Source: Mariaggregatimicrobium sp964498785
Lineage (GTDB): Bacteria; Zhuqueibacterota; Zhuqueibacteria; Thermofontimicrobiales; Thiofontviventaceae
Length of the DNA: 25,853 nt
Reading direction: 5' to 3'
Assembly: GCA_964498785.1 (NCBI GenBank)
Contig: CAZCJL010000102.1
Coordinates: 1 to 25,853 of the forward strand
Shown here piece after piece: positions 1 through 7,916 of this stretch; position 1 is the first letter of the stretch, and each line of letters opens with the position of its first letter. Under the pieces are notes generated by a model. The model did no database searches, had not been told where the DNA came from, and worked only from the letters and a program-made list of their open reading frames with translations. A program made the translations under genes and the position numbers.

Positions 1-315
1 ATGAGCGACTTCAACGCCCACTGGCTGGGGTCCGACCAGTACGGCTTTCTCGACGAGAAGTACTTCACGATACCGGTGCCCGAATGGCAGCTGCGGGCGG
101 AGTCCGCGTTCGAGGACGGCAGCGTCCTGGTCGACTCGACGGTCAACGACAACCTGGTCGACGACTTCTACGCTGCCTTCCCCGGCATCGAGGCCTGGAC
201 GGGCTTCGGCCTGTCCCGGATCGAGTACGAGCCGGCGGAGTGGGGCGGGACGCCGGTCGTCAACTTCACGGTGACCGCCGGCTCGATCGACGGCGACCTG
301 CTCAAGGGGATCTGA
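1..315 (+). CDS. Small phage protein of unknown function, head of the virion operon
   Basis: A 104-residue acidic protein that I do not recognise. It is aromatic-rich, with no membrane segment or signal peptide. The ATG is the first base of the window, so no upstream ribosome site can be seen and the true start could lie further upstream in frame. Its stop is one base before the ATG of the next gene, which places it in the same translationally coupled operon of tail genes. The short, soluble, acidic character would fit a small virion or tail-assembly component. That is inference from context only. Confidence 0.6.
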   Translation: MSDFNAHWLGSDQYGFLDEKYFTIPVPEWQLRAESAFEDGSVLVDSTVNDNLVDDFYAAFPGIEAWTGFGLSRIEYEPAEWGGTPVVNFTVTAGSIDGDLLKGI

Positions 316-316
316 C

Positions 317-958
317 ATGGACGAAGCATCAGCCGAGGACCTGGCGGGGTTCGAGATGGCCACGGGCGGCCTCGAGCCCCCGGGCATGCCGGACCCCGAG
401 CCCGAGATCCTGGAGCGGGCCCAGGAGATCCTGAACCGGGTGTCCGAGGGCGAGGCCTTCTCTTCGGTCGGGCCGCAGCCGGAGGTCGAGTCGGCCGGCG
501 GCTTCGACGCGATCGACGACCAGGAGAAGCTGACGTTCCTCGCCCACATCCTGGGCAACCGGCCGTTCGAGAAGTGGTTCACGCTGTTCGGCGGCCGGTT
601 CCAGCTCTGCTTCCGGTCGATCCCCGCGCGGCTGGAGCGCGAGATCAAGGGCCTGCTACTGGAAGAGGAAGAGGCGGGTCTCGGCACACCGACCGACCGC
701 CGCCTGCGGTACGACGGGTACATGCTGGCCGCCAGCCTCTGCCGGGTGAAGCTGGACGGCGGCCCGAACACCAGGATCGAGGTCTTCGCCGAGTCCGCGG
801 ACAACGCGGACCGCCAGCGGGCCTACCGGGCCTGGTTCTCGGAGCTGGACGCCGACCACTACCGCCTGATCCGGACCTGCTACCTCCACTTCCGCAACCA
901 CATCTCGTTCCTCATGCGGAAGGCGGAAGACGCGGATTTTTGGCCGACCCCCTCGTAG
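317..958 (+). CDS. Unknown tail-operon protein, possible tail assembly chaperone
   Basis: A 213-residue protein. The first 70 residues are acidic and low complexity. The rest, from about residue 72, looks folded and helical, with a stretch rich in Phe, Trp and Arg (EKWFTLFGGRFQLCFRSIPA). The start is one base after the previous stop, with a purine-rich AAGGGGA upstream. Just before its stop it carries a run of five T (937-941), and an overlapping reading frame in -1 continues for 142 codons. This arrangement resembles the gpG/gpGT tail chaperone pairs of many phages, where a ribosomal shift makes a longer form. The family assignment is inferred from layout, not from recognised homology. Confidence 0.6.
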   Translation: MDEASAEDLAGFEMATGGLEPPGMPDPEPEILERAQEILNRVSEGEAFSSVGPQPEVESAGGFDAIDDQEKLTFLAHILGNRPFEKWFTLFGGRFQLCFRSIPARLEREIKGLLLEEEEAGLGTPTDRRLRYDGYMLAASLCRVKLDGGPNTRIEVFAESADNADRQRAYRAWFSELDADHYRLIRTCYLHFRNHISFLMRKAEDADFWPTPS

Positions 959-1368
959 CCACGGCCCTGCAGGCCGACGCGAGGGGGATCGTCGACTTCC
1001 GGACGTGCGACGACAGCCGCGAGTGGTGGACCGCCACCCGTCTCCGGCTGCGGACCGTCAAGCGGATGATCGACTTCCAGACCTCGAGCCTGCATGCCCA
1101 GCGGTTGGCCGCCGAGATGTCGATTCCGGGCATCGACCGGCACACCGCCCGGTCGGCTGCCCGCCGCATGGCCCATCGAGCCGAGCAGTGCCTGCGCCCG
1201 TGGCTCAGGCTGACGGGGTCCGGGCCGGACGACGACCTCGACCTGGCCGCGCGCTGGTATATCCTATTCGCACCGGAGCGACTGCGGCGCCTGGGGGTGG
1301 ACTTTGGCCGAGCAGAAGAACTTGCAGCAGCGGCTGGACGAGGCCTTCCCGATCGAGGACCGGGATGA
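940..1368 (+). CDS. Overlapping protein, TTG start or -1 frameshift extension
   Basis: A 142-codon open frame in -1 relative to the preceding gene. It reads as a real, Arg-rich helical protein: it has a mixed composition (for example SSLHAQRLAAEMSIPGIDRH) unlike the Arg/Pro/Gly-rich shadows of this genome. Two ways of translating it are visible. One is a TTG start at 940 with the purine-rich GGAAGGCGGAAG upstream. The other is a -1 slip on the T run at 937-941, where the codon TTT can re-pair one base back. It overlaps the preceding gene by 19 bases and the next one by 65 bases. Function is unknown. If the frameshift is used, the product would be a C-terminal extension of a tail chaperone-like protein. 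Confidence 0.55.
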   Translation: MADPLVATALQADARGIVDFRTCDDSREWWTATRLRLRTVKRMIDFQTSSLHAQRLAAEMSIPGIDRHTARSAARRMAHRAEQCLRPWLRLTGSGPDDDLDLAARWYILFAPERLRRLGVDFGRAEELAAAAGRGLPDRGPG

Positions 1369-1882
1369 GGACCTCTACGACCTCGACCAGCAGTTGTCGG
1401 CCGAGCTCGACGACGCCCGGGAGATGGTGTCGGAGGGCGGGCAGTCGCGCTTCGACCAGCTCACCGACGAGCTGGCGGACGTCAGCCCGCCGGAGGCCGA
1501 CGCCGATCTCGAGGTGGGGGCGCCGGGTGAAGGCCAGCCGGACCTGGAGCTCGGGGAGCTCGAGCAGCCGGAGACCGGGGCGGAGATCGCGGTCGACGGC
1601 GCTCCGGACCAGGAAGGAGCCCGGGCCGAGCTGCTGCGTACAGAGCTCCAGGAGCGCGATCAGGACGAGGTGGAGGCCACCATCGACACCAGCGTCAATC
1701 GTGCGGGAGAAGCGGCCCTGGCTGCCGTGGAGCAGGTTCGGGAGCAGGTCGAGACTCGGCTGGACGAGGTCCAGGCGCTGGAGGGCCGTCGCACCGCTCA
1801 GCCGACGCCTTCAGTCAGCGACCTGTACCCGCCTCCCCTCACCCGCGCCGGGTCGCTGCGCGAAGGGACGGGGGTGAGCTGA
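1304..1882 (+). CDS. Acidic coiled-coil-like protein of unknown function
   Basis: A 192-residue protein, very rich in Glu, Asp, Gln and Ala, with heptad-like stretches (RAELLRTELQERDQDEVEAT) that suggest coiled coil. The TTG start at 1304 has a good CTGGGGGTGGA Shine-Dalgarno region just upstream, and no ATG lies nearby. The stop TGA shares its last base with the next ATG (TGATG), so it is translationally coupled. The composition resembles a scaffold or assembly factor, but there is no diagnostic motif. Confidence 0.65.
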   Translation: MAEQKNLQQRLDEAFPIEDRDEDLYDLDQQLSAELDDAREMVSEGGQSRFDQLTDELADVSPPEADADLEVGAPGEGQPDLELGELEQPETGAEIAVDGAPDQEGARAELLRTELQERDQDEVEATIDTSVNRAGEAALAAVEQVREQVETRLDEVQALEGRRTAQPTPSVSDLYPPPLTRAGSLREGTGVS

Positions 1883-2364
1883 TGGCTGTGATCGCTCCCT
1901 GCGCGAACGCCGGCGGCCGGCTGGTGCCGATCCAGACCAAGAGCCCGGTCCAGCCGCTGACCCTGGCCATCGAGTTCGACGGCCAGCCGATCCAGCTGGC
2001 GAACATCGGGGTGGCGACCCGCGTCCAGATGGGGATGCAGGTCGCTGCCCAGTTCCAGAACGCGCTGTCCGACGTGATATACATCACGCCGTTCGGCGAT
2101 GCCCCGGGCCAGATCGCGATCACGTTCATCGCCAATCGCCTGTGCGGGGAGACCGTGCCGACGTTCGACGTCATCCAAGCCTACCTCAGCAACCGCATCC
2201 TGCCTGGCACGGCGACGACCACCGGCCAGCGCATCCGCCCGCTCTCGATCGCTGTCGGTAGCGCGGCTTTCCGTGGCTACAACGTGGGCCTGGCGTTCGA
2301 CGCCGAGTCCTCGGGCGTGCAGATGATCAAGGGCACCCTCCAGTTCACAGCGTGGCCCGAATGA
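1882..2364 (+). CDS. Probable virion structural protein (tail), 160 aa
   Basis: A 160-residue protein of mostly beta-type sequence, with alternating hydrophobic residues and Gly turns and little charge, as is common for tube, terminator or completion proteins of tails. There is no signal peptide or membrane helix. It starts at the TGATG junction with the acidic protein upstream and ends in an ATGA overlap with the gene downstream, so it is firmly inside the tail operon. I cannot place it in a named family. A tail-tube or tail-completion role is a guess from position and composition. Confidence 0.65.
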   Translation: MAVIAPCANAGGRLVPIQTKSPVQPLTLAIEFDGQPIQLANIGVATRVQMGMQVAAQFQNALSDVIYITPFGDAPGQIAITFIANRLCGETVPTFDVIQAYLSNRILPGTATTTGQRIRPLSIAVGSAAFRGYNVGLAFDAESSGVQMIKGTLQFTAWPE

Positions 2365-2834
2365 TCAACTCCTTCCTCGTCTCGCTGCACAACACCCAGA
2401 CCCAGCCGGTGAACCCCAGTTCGACGACCGGCGACCTGACGTGGCCGGCGAACGTCAAGCCCAAGACCTACACCGGCCCGGCCGTCCTGGCCGAGCAGAT
2501 CCTGTTCGCCGGGTTCACGCCGGCCGACTTCGAGCACTTCCTGATCGCCATCCAGCTGCTGTGGGTGGTCCAGGAAAGTGTCTGCGCGGACAGAATCACG
2601 CTGGACGACACCCGGATCACCTACAACCAGGACCAGCTGGTCGGTCAGTTCGAGGGCTACACGACCTTCGACTACCAGAACACGAGCCGGGTCCTGCAGC
2701 AGTTCACGGACATCCCGGCCCTCCAGTTCCTCGAGGGCGACCTCCGCGAGATCTACCGCTCGAGTCTCTGCAAGCTCGATCGCCTGGCGGCCGTCATCAG
2801 CTACTTCGGAGCAAGGGATAGGGATGGCGACTGA
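2361..2834 (+). CDS. Unknown tail-operon protein carrying the repeated palindrome in its coding sequence
   Basis: A 157-residue protein without recognised motifs. The ATG at 2361 forms an ATGA overlap with the previous stop and is preferred over an in-frame GTG nine bases earlier. It has a helical middle (PADFEHFLIAIQLLWVVQES) and a C-terminal helical segment. The codons at 2575-2597 (ESVCADRI) contain a 21-base sequence found at two other, non-coding places in the window. That is unusual for a structural gene and suggests either a captured site or an embedded regulatory or recombination site. It overlaps the next gene by 11 bases. It is probably a virion or tail-assembly component. Confidence 0.6.
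   Translation: MINSFLVSLHNTQTQPVNPSSTTGDLTWPANVKPKTYTGPAVLAEQILFAGFTPADFEHFLIAIQLLWVVQESVCADRITLDDTRITYNQDQLVGQFEGYTTFDYQNTSRVLQQFTDIPALQFLEGDLREIYRSSLCKLDRLAAVISYFGARDRDGD
2577..2597. repeat. Palindromic 21-base repeat, copy 1 (inside a gene)
   Basis: The core TGTCTGCGCGGACA, preceded by AG and followed by GAATC, is shared with copies at 15632-15652 and 22809-22829. This copy differs by one base from the perfect palindrome of copy 3. Here it is read as codons within the 157-residue tail-operon gene. Confidence 0.7.
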
Positions 2835-4323
2835 TGCCACGGTCATCGGGCCCCGGATTCGCATGGTCACGTCCGGCGGCCTCTACGAGCTGCAGGGCGT
2901 GCAGTGCCGGTTCGCGGCGAACGGCATCAACGTCTGCATCGCCACGCTGGCCGTAGGCCGGAAGGAGACGGGCGACGAGACGGTGTTCATCGGCTTCGAG
3001 CGGGGGGACGAGGTTCGGATCATCGTCAACGGTGCGACCGGCTACTCGACCGGCAGCCAGACCCCGAACCAGACGGTCGCCTTCAACGTCGACGACTTCG
3101 ACCTGTTCGACGGGGTGATCGACGACTTCGGGCCAGGCGCCCTGAAGTTCGGCCAGTTCTCGGTTCAGGTCCGGATCTTCGGTCGCTTCGCCTTCCTGGC
3201 CAGCGGCACGCTCGGCAGTTCGTCGATCGCCCCGGCCAGCCACCTGGACACCGCGGTCTTCTTCGCCTACGGCACGGGCTCGGGCGACGCCCCGGGCATG
3301 ATCGACCTGACCGACGTCCAGGCCGAGTTCTGGGGCCCGCTGCGAGACGCGATGCAGGCCATCGCCCTTCAGACCAACGCCCCGGAGAACAGCGTCGCCC
3401 AGACCATCCAGACCCTGTTCGGGGCGGACGTCAACAGCCTGGCGGCCAACCTGATGGACGAGATACAAGGCAGCCTGACGTGGAACAGCCGCGGCCGGGA
3501 GTTCGCCACTGGCATCACGACCAACCTCAACGCCCTGATGATGAGCCAGTGGCAGTTCGACCCCTTCTTCCAGCGGATCGTGAAGATGAGCGAGCTCCTC
3601 CGGTTCAAGCTGGTGGAGAACGGCAGCGTCCTGCGGATCGTGCCCTACACCCCGTTCTTCCCCCGGCAGGATGCGCTGGTCGTCGGCCCGCGGACCTACG
3701 ACACCTTCAGCTGGGACAACAAGTCGGAGTACCGGAACTACGCCGGCTGCGTCCTGGTCGAGGGCGCCCATCACGACGTCCCGAACCCGGCGGCCGCCGG
3801 CGTCGTGGGCAAGTTCAAGCTCGCGGGCTCCGATCCCTACGGCCAGGTGCATGTCGGGGCGGTCCCGGCGTGGATGGCCCAGATCGACGAGAACATGTTC
3901 ACGGGCGGGGGCGGGACCCGGGCGTTCAGCGCCCTCGCTTCCAGCGGCCTGGGCGACAGCCTGGCGAAGTTCATCACCTGGGAGCTGAACTACCAGAACC
4001 GGCGCTTCACCTTCAGCTGCCCGTTCCTCCGGTCGGACATCGGCCCGCTCGAGGCCGTGCGCCTGGACTTTCCGTCGGCGCCGGAGATCACGGGCGGCAC
4101 CGACACCCCGGCCATCTACGGCTCGGTCGAGACGGTGGACGTCACGATCGACGCGGCCGCCCGGTCAGCCCGCACGACCTACACCGTGGGCCACGCCCGG
4201 TCGTTCAGCCAGCAGAAGTTCCAGATCGACCCGGACCTCGATCCCGGGGAGCATCCGTTCTGGAACACGAACTACGTCGGAGGTAGGCTGGATAGCCAGC
4301 AGACTCGCGGCCCGAGCTTCTGA
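2824..4323 (+). CDS. Baseplate hub-like / tail structural protein (499 aa)
   Basis: A 499-residue protein beginning at ATG 2824. It is largely beta-structured: an N-terminal domain of about 150 residues (IRMVTSGGLYELQGVQCRF onward), an alpha-rich middle around residues 165-260, and a C-terminal beta domain ending in a segment (YGSVETVDVTIDAAARSART) that resembles the closing domain of gpD/gp27/VgrG-type hub proteins. Size and position, a few genes upstream of gp25-like and J-like baseplate genes, support a hub or central baseplate role. It starts within the end of the previous gene and is followed after nine bases by a sigma-like gene with its own strong ribosome site. The hub assignment is inference. 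Confidence 0.5.
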   Translation: MATDATVIGPRIRMVTSGGLYELQGVQCRFAANGINVCIATLAVGRKETGDETVFIGFERGDEVRIIVNGATGYSTGSQTPNQTVAFNVDDFDLFDGVIDDFGPGALKFGQFSVQVRIFGRFAFLASGTLGSSSIAPASHLDTAVFFAYGTGSGDAPGMIDLTDVQAEFWGPLRDAMQAIALQTNAPENSVAQTIQTLFGADVNSLAANLMDEIQGSLTWNSRGREFATGITTNLNALMMSQWQFDPFFQRIVKMSELLRFKLVENGSVLRIVPYTPFFPRQDALVVGPRTYDTFSWDNKSEYRNYAGCVLVEGAHHDVPNPAAAGVVGKFKLAGSDPYGQVHVGAVPAWMAQIDENMFTGGGGTRAFSALASSGLGDSLAKFITWELNYQNRRFTFSCPFLRSDIGPLEAVRLDFPSAPEITGGTDTPAIYGSVETVDVTIDAAARSARTTYTVGHARSFSQQKFQIDPDLDPGEHPFWNTNYVGGRLDSQQTRGPSF

Positions 4324-4332
4324 GGAGGGACC

Positions 4333-5076
4333 ATGGCGACGATCCACGAGGTCTTTGAGCAGCGGAAGCAGCGGCCGGAGAAGGACGAGCTCTACGAGCA
4401 GTGGGCGGCTGACCCGACCCCCGACCGGATGCGGGAGCTGGTCGACCACTACCGGCCGACGATCGACGGCGCGGTCCAGATGTTCGCGGGTCGCGCGGGC
4501 CCGGTCGTCCAGCAGCGGGCCCGGCTGATCGCGGCCAAGGCCATTCGGTCCTTCGACCCGAAGAAGGGCGCCCAGCTCCAGACCCACCTCCGCAACCACC
4601 TTCAGGCCCTGCAGCGGATGGCGCCCTCCATTCAGGACCCGCTGGCCCCGCCCGAGCGGTTTCGCGCTCAGCAGGCGGAGATCGCTCACGCCGCTGACCT
4701 GATGACCGACCAGCTGGGCCGGGAACCGACGGACGAGGAGCTGGCCGAGGTCCTGAAGTTTCCGCTGAAGCGCGTGACCAAGGTCCGGAGCCGGATGCGC
4801 GCCCGCCTGCCGACCTCGACCTACGAGGACGCGGGCGAGGAGGACGAGCGGCCGGACGTCGTGGCGGTCGAGCGCACGCTGTACGACGACTGGGAGGACG
4901 CGGTCTATCACGACCTGGGCCCGGTCGATCGCCTGATCATGATGCACCGCACGGGCTACCGCGGGGCGGAGGTCCTGAGCACCAACGAGATCGCCAAGCG
5001 CCTGAACCTGTCGGCCTCGGCCGTCAGCCAGCGCGCCTCCCGCATCCAGAAGCGGCTGGACGAGGTCAATGGGTGA
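4333..5076 (+). CDS. Sigma-70-family-like transcription factor
   Basis: A 247-residue protein with a sigma-70-like plan. Residues 58-97 resemble the region 2 helices (IRSFDPKKGAQLQTHLRNHL, matching the usual 'FDPxKGxxFxTYA' pattern). Residues 103-160 resemble region 3 (DQLGREPTDEELAEVL). Residues 185-245 resemble region 4, with a clear helix-turn-helix (STNEIAKRLNLSASAVSQRA). It would bind RNA polymerase core and redirect it to phage promoters, probably late ones. Start: ATG 4333 after a strong GAGGAGGG ribosome site. It overlaps the next gene by eight bases and lies within the tail operon, so it may be made with the late genes. The most DNA-proximal region 2 residues are not strongly conserved, so promoter specificity cannot be guessed. 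Confidence 0.75.
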   Translation: MATIHEVFEQRKQRPEKDELYEQWAADPTPDRMRELVDHYRPTIDGAVQMFAGRAGPVVQQRARLIAAKAIRSFDPKKGAQLQTHLRNHLQALQRMAPSIQDPLAPPERFRAQQAEIAHAADLMTDQLGREPTDEELAEVLKFPLKRVTKVRSRMRARLPTSTYEDAGEEDERPDVVAVERTLYDDWEDAVYHDLGPVDRLIMMHRTGYRGAEVLSTNEIAKRLNLSASAVSQRASRIQKRLDEVNG

Positions 5077-5815
5077 CCCGGCGGAAAGCCTGCACGAAGA
5101 CACCAAGGCGTGGCTGGAGGCACGCAACGCCTGGCGTGATGAGCTGGCGGCGGCGGTCACCGGCGGTGGGGATGGTGGCGACGACGACCAGGAGGCCGAG
5201 GACCAGACCGAGGAGGAGGCGGCTGAGGAGGAGGTGGCGGACGCAGCTGACGAGGCTGCGGCCGAGAACGGTGAGCAGGAGGAAGAGGAGGAGGACCCGA
5301 ACGACAGCAAGAACACGGGGACCGAGGCCGACGACTGCGAGGTTCCGGGACGGGAGGAAGGTCAGGATCCGGGCGATGAGCCGTGCACGAATCTCGCCGA
5401 CAACCTGGCTGACGTCACTCCGCTGGTCTGCATCGGTTCCGACCCCAACGGCTGGCCGAACTGCGATCAGCTCTACTCCGACATCAACGCCATGCTCAAG
5501 CGGGCGAAGACCGGGCCCCTGCCGACCGACACCCAGGCCCAGCTCATCCGGCTCCAGCGCCAGGCCAACGCCATGGAGAGCTACCGGAAGATGCTCCTCC
5601 ACCGTAAGCAGAAGGCCTGCCACTACCTCGAGTCCTGGTGCCAGTGCCTGAGGGAGGAGTCGCGGCTGCAGGGCGAGCTCCAATCCCTGCTCTCGTTCCA
5701 GCCGATCGGGCTCCAGGCCAGCCCGTCGGTCGCCGAGCAGGCGGAGGCTGCGGCGGCTGCGGCGGCCGCGGCGGCGGATCAGGCTGCCGAGGATGCGGCC
5801 GACGCCGCGACGTGA
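5069..5815 (+). CDS. Acidic, cysteine-containing protein of unknown function
   Basis: A 248-residue protein with three zones. Residues about 31-77 are an extremely acidic run of Glu/Asp/Ala/Gly. Residues about 90-215 contain seven cysteines (including CIGSDPNGWPNC and ACHYLESWCQC) and look folded. The C-terminal 30 residues are almost all Ala with a few acidic residues. The cysteines suggest metal binding or disulfides, but the spacing does not match a zinc finger I know. It starts inside the end of the sigma-like gene with an eight-base overlap. It could be an assembly factor or a partner of the sigma-like protein; neither is shown by sequence. Confidence 0.6.
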   Translation: MGDPAESLHEDTKAWLEARNAWRDELAAAVTGGGDGGDDDQEAEDQTEEEAAEEEVADAADEAAAENGEQEEEEEDPNDSKNTGTEADDCEVPGREEGQDPGDEPCTNLADNLADVTPLVCIGSDPNGWPNCDQLYSDINAMLKRAKTGPLPTDTQAQLIRLQRQANAMESYRKMLLHRKQKACHYLESWCQCLREESRLQGELQSLLSFQPIGLQASPSVAEQAEAAAAAAAAAADQAAEDAADAAT

Positions 5816-5852
5816 GTTGCGAACCGCCGCCCGTCAGGGAGGATAGGGGGCC

Positions 5853-6239
5853 ATGGCCGAAGATCTGACGCTCGAGGAGACCGCGGGCCTCTACAGCCTC
5901 GGTCCGCTGACCGACGACCAGCTGGTGCGGATGCGCGACCGGTGGACGGTCCAGTTCCTCAGCTGCCTGGACGATCCTCGCGGCTCGATCCTGATCACGG
6001 AGCTCGAGGCCGGCCGGGTCCGGACGAACGCCGATGTCCTGGGCCTCTACGGCCTGACGGCGGCCCAGATCATCAACAACATGCGTCAGCTGGCCGAGGA
6101 CATCGTCCCGATTCGAGCCGAGCTCCTGGAGTTCGAGTTCATCGACTTCGCCACCCTCCGCATCCGCGACCGGCTCGTGGCCCGGGAGGGGGCGATCGAG
6201 GCTGAGACGATCGTGACGACCGAGGAGGCGACGACGTGA
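5853..6239 (+). CDS. Possible gp25/GPW-like baseplate wedge protein
   Basis: A 128-residue protein immediately upstream of the J-like baseplate gene, where contractile-tail phages usually keep the gp25/gpW-like wedge component. The pattern is compatible: a central 'LDDPRGSIL' turn, a helix (LTAAQIINNMRQLAEDIVPI) and a C-terminal beta segment (ELLEFEFIDFATLRIRDRLV) like the 'xxPRIxLxxVxV' end of gp25. It lacks some conserved residues, so the match is only moderate. ATG 5853 has a strong AGGGAGGA site, which suggests a fresh initiation after a 37-base gap. It overlaps the next gene as GTGA. Confidence 0.5.
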   Translation: MAEDLTLEETAGLYSLGPLTDDQLVRMRDRWTVQFLSCLDDPRGSILITELEAGRVRTNADVLGLYGLTAAQIINNMRQLAEDIVPIRAELLEFEFIDFATLRIRDRLVAREGAIEAETIVTTEEATT

Positions 6240-7909
6240 CGAGCAACATCAGCGACAGCCTGACCGAGGAGCAGCTGGCCGCCGCGACCACCGCCAACCG
6301 GGCGATCCTCCAGGAGCGGTTCCCGGACCTCGACCTGTCGGTCGGGGGCCCGGTCGACAGTACGCTGGTCGACGGCAATGTGGCGGTCACCGCCCGCAAC
6401 CAGGTGGACGTCGACACGGCCTACCTCTACCAGCAGCTTCAGGCCATTTCCCTGGGCGAGGTGACGGTCGACGACGACACCCTCGACCAGCTGATGGCGA
6501 ACTACTTCCTGACCCGGCGGGAGGAGATCGTCGCCACGGGCACCGTCCGGCTGGTGGTCAGCGACAACCTGCAGCAGACGTTCAGCGCGGGCAGCGTCAT
6601 GTTCTACAGCGGCCTGCAGTACCAGGTCGCCCAGACCTTCACCGCCTACCCGGTGGGGACGGTCGGCGTCGACTTCACCCAGCCCGGCAACATCCTGAAG
6701 GAAGAGGTCTACGACGAGGAGACCGGCTTCCAGTACCAGTTCCAGCTGCAGGTGAGCTCGCTCCTCGCCAGCCCGTCGGCCGTCCGGGTCTCGGGCGACC
6801 GCTTCGACCCGGGTTCGGGCTTCGACTTCGCGACCCTCGGCTACATCGAGGCGATCACCAACTTCAGCGGCGGCCAGGCCGAGGAGACGAACCAGGAGTT
6901 CGCGGCCCGCGGCCTGCAGGGCCTGCTCTGCCGGACGGTCGGCGGCAACGACCACATCAACAGCCTGGTGACGGACACCGTCCAGCTGTCGGACTCCTAC
7001 AGCCTGGGCGCCGGCAGCCCGATGATGACCCGGGACCGGGACAACGTCTTCAACATCCCGACCGGCGGCAAGGTCGACACCTACTTCAAGGCCGGGGCCG
7101 TGGCCAGTCGGGGCTTTGCGGTGGACGCGGTGGTCGTGGACGACGGCCTGCGGACCGCCCGCATCACCCTGACCCGCGCCCAGTCCTCTGGCGTCTATCG
7201 GCTCCAGCTCCTGCCGCTCTACACCACGACCCCGCCGGACATCACGGCCGGAAGCCTGGAGGTCGATCAGATCCTGCACAACGTGTGGACGGACACCACG
7301 CCCGGCGCCTTCAACCCGACGATGCCCGACGAGTTCGACCGGGCGTTTTCGTCCAGGCAGCAGATCGTCATCGAGTTCACGGACGATCGGGAGGACGCCG
7401 GCGGCTTCATCGTGGACATGACCGGGGGCCCGGGCGCCACGCTGACCGGCGTCTACCAGCTGAGCCAGGAATACCAACCGCAGCTCCAGTCGGTGGACGA
7501 AGTGCTCCTGGGCTTCGAGAACCGGCCGCCGGGAGTGGACATCCTGACCAAGGCCGCGGTCCCCTGCATCACGACCGTCGGCCTCGTGGCTTCGACGCCC
7601 GCCGACTACAACGGCCCGGACGCCGAGACGCTGGCCGCGGAGGTCGCCTCGGCCATCAACCTCCTCCCGATCTCGACCACCCAGCTGAACGCCGTGGTCA
7701 TCGCCGGCATCCTGCGGTCGATCGAGCCGACGCTCGCCTTCCAGAGCGTCTCGCTCAACGCCACGATCTACGGCCAGGACGACAACGACATCTCCCTGGG
7801 CGCGATCGGCGGCGTCCTGACCATCCCGACCAACGCCACGGCCAAGGTCAGCCCGTTCAACACCTATTTCACGACGGATGCCGGACTCGTGACCGTCAGC
7901 CTCGTGTGA
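6236..7909 (+). CDS. Baseplate J-like wedge protein
   Basis: A 557-residue protein whose N-terminus (ILQERFPDLDLSVGGPVDST, then helices about residues 55-90) has the pattern of phage baseplate J/gp47/gp6-like proteins. A beta domain follows (TVRLVVSDNLQQTFSAGSVM) of the kind that precedes the ring-forming part. This family forms the wedge ring around the hub and triggers sheath contraction. It starts with GTG, overlapping the previous stop as GTGA. It is longer than the P2 J protein (about 300 residues), which is common in large myoviruses, where extra domains are inserted. No catalytic function is expected. Confidence 0.7.
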   Translation: MTSNISDSLTEEQLAAATTANRAILQERFPDLDLSVGGPVDSTLVDGNVAVTARNQVDVDTAYLYQQLQAISLGEVTVDDDTLDQLMANYFLTRREEIVATGTVRLVVSDNLQQTFSAGSVMFYSGLQYQVAQTFTAYPVGTVGVDFTQPGNILKEEVYDEETGFQYQFQLQVSSLLASPSAVRVSGDRFDPGSGFDFATLGYIEAITNFSGGQAEETNQEFAARGLQGLLCRTVGGNDHINSLVTDTVQLSDSYSLGAGSPMMTRDRDNVFNIPTGGKVDTYFKAGAVASRGFAVDAVVVDDGLRTARITLTRAQSSGVYRLQLLPLYTTTPPDITAGSLEVDQILHNVWTDTTPGAFNPTMPDEFDRAFSSRQQIVIEFTDDREDAGGFIVDMTGGPGATLTGVYQLSQEYQPQLQSVDEVLLGFENRPPGVDILTKAAVPCITTVGLVASTPADYNGPDAETLAAEVASAINLLPISTTQLNAVVIAGILRSIEPTLAFQSVSLNATIYGQDDNDISLGAIGGVLTIPTNATAKVSPFNTYFTTDAGLVTVSLV

Positions 7910-7916
7910 GTCAATC

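Noticed and set aside
574..939. The upstream part of the frame leading into the 940-1368 protein
   Set aside because: Before 940 it is an Arg/Pro/Gly-rich shadow of the 213-residue gene. Only the part after the T run looks like a real protein.
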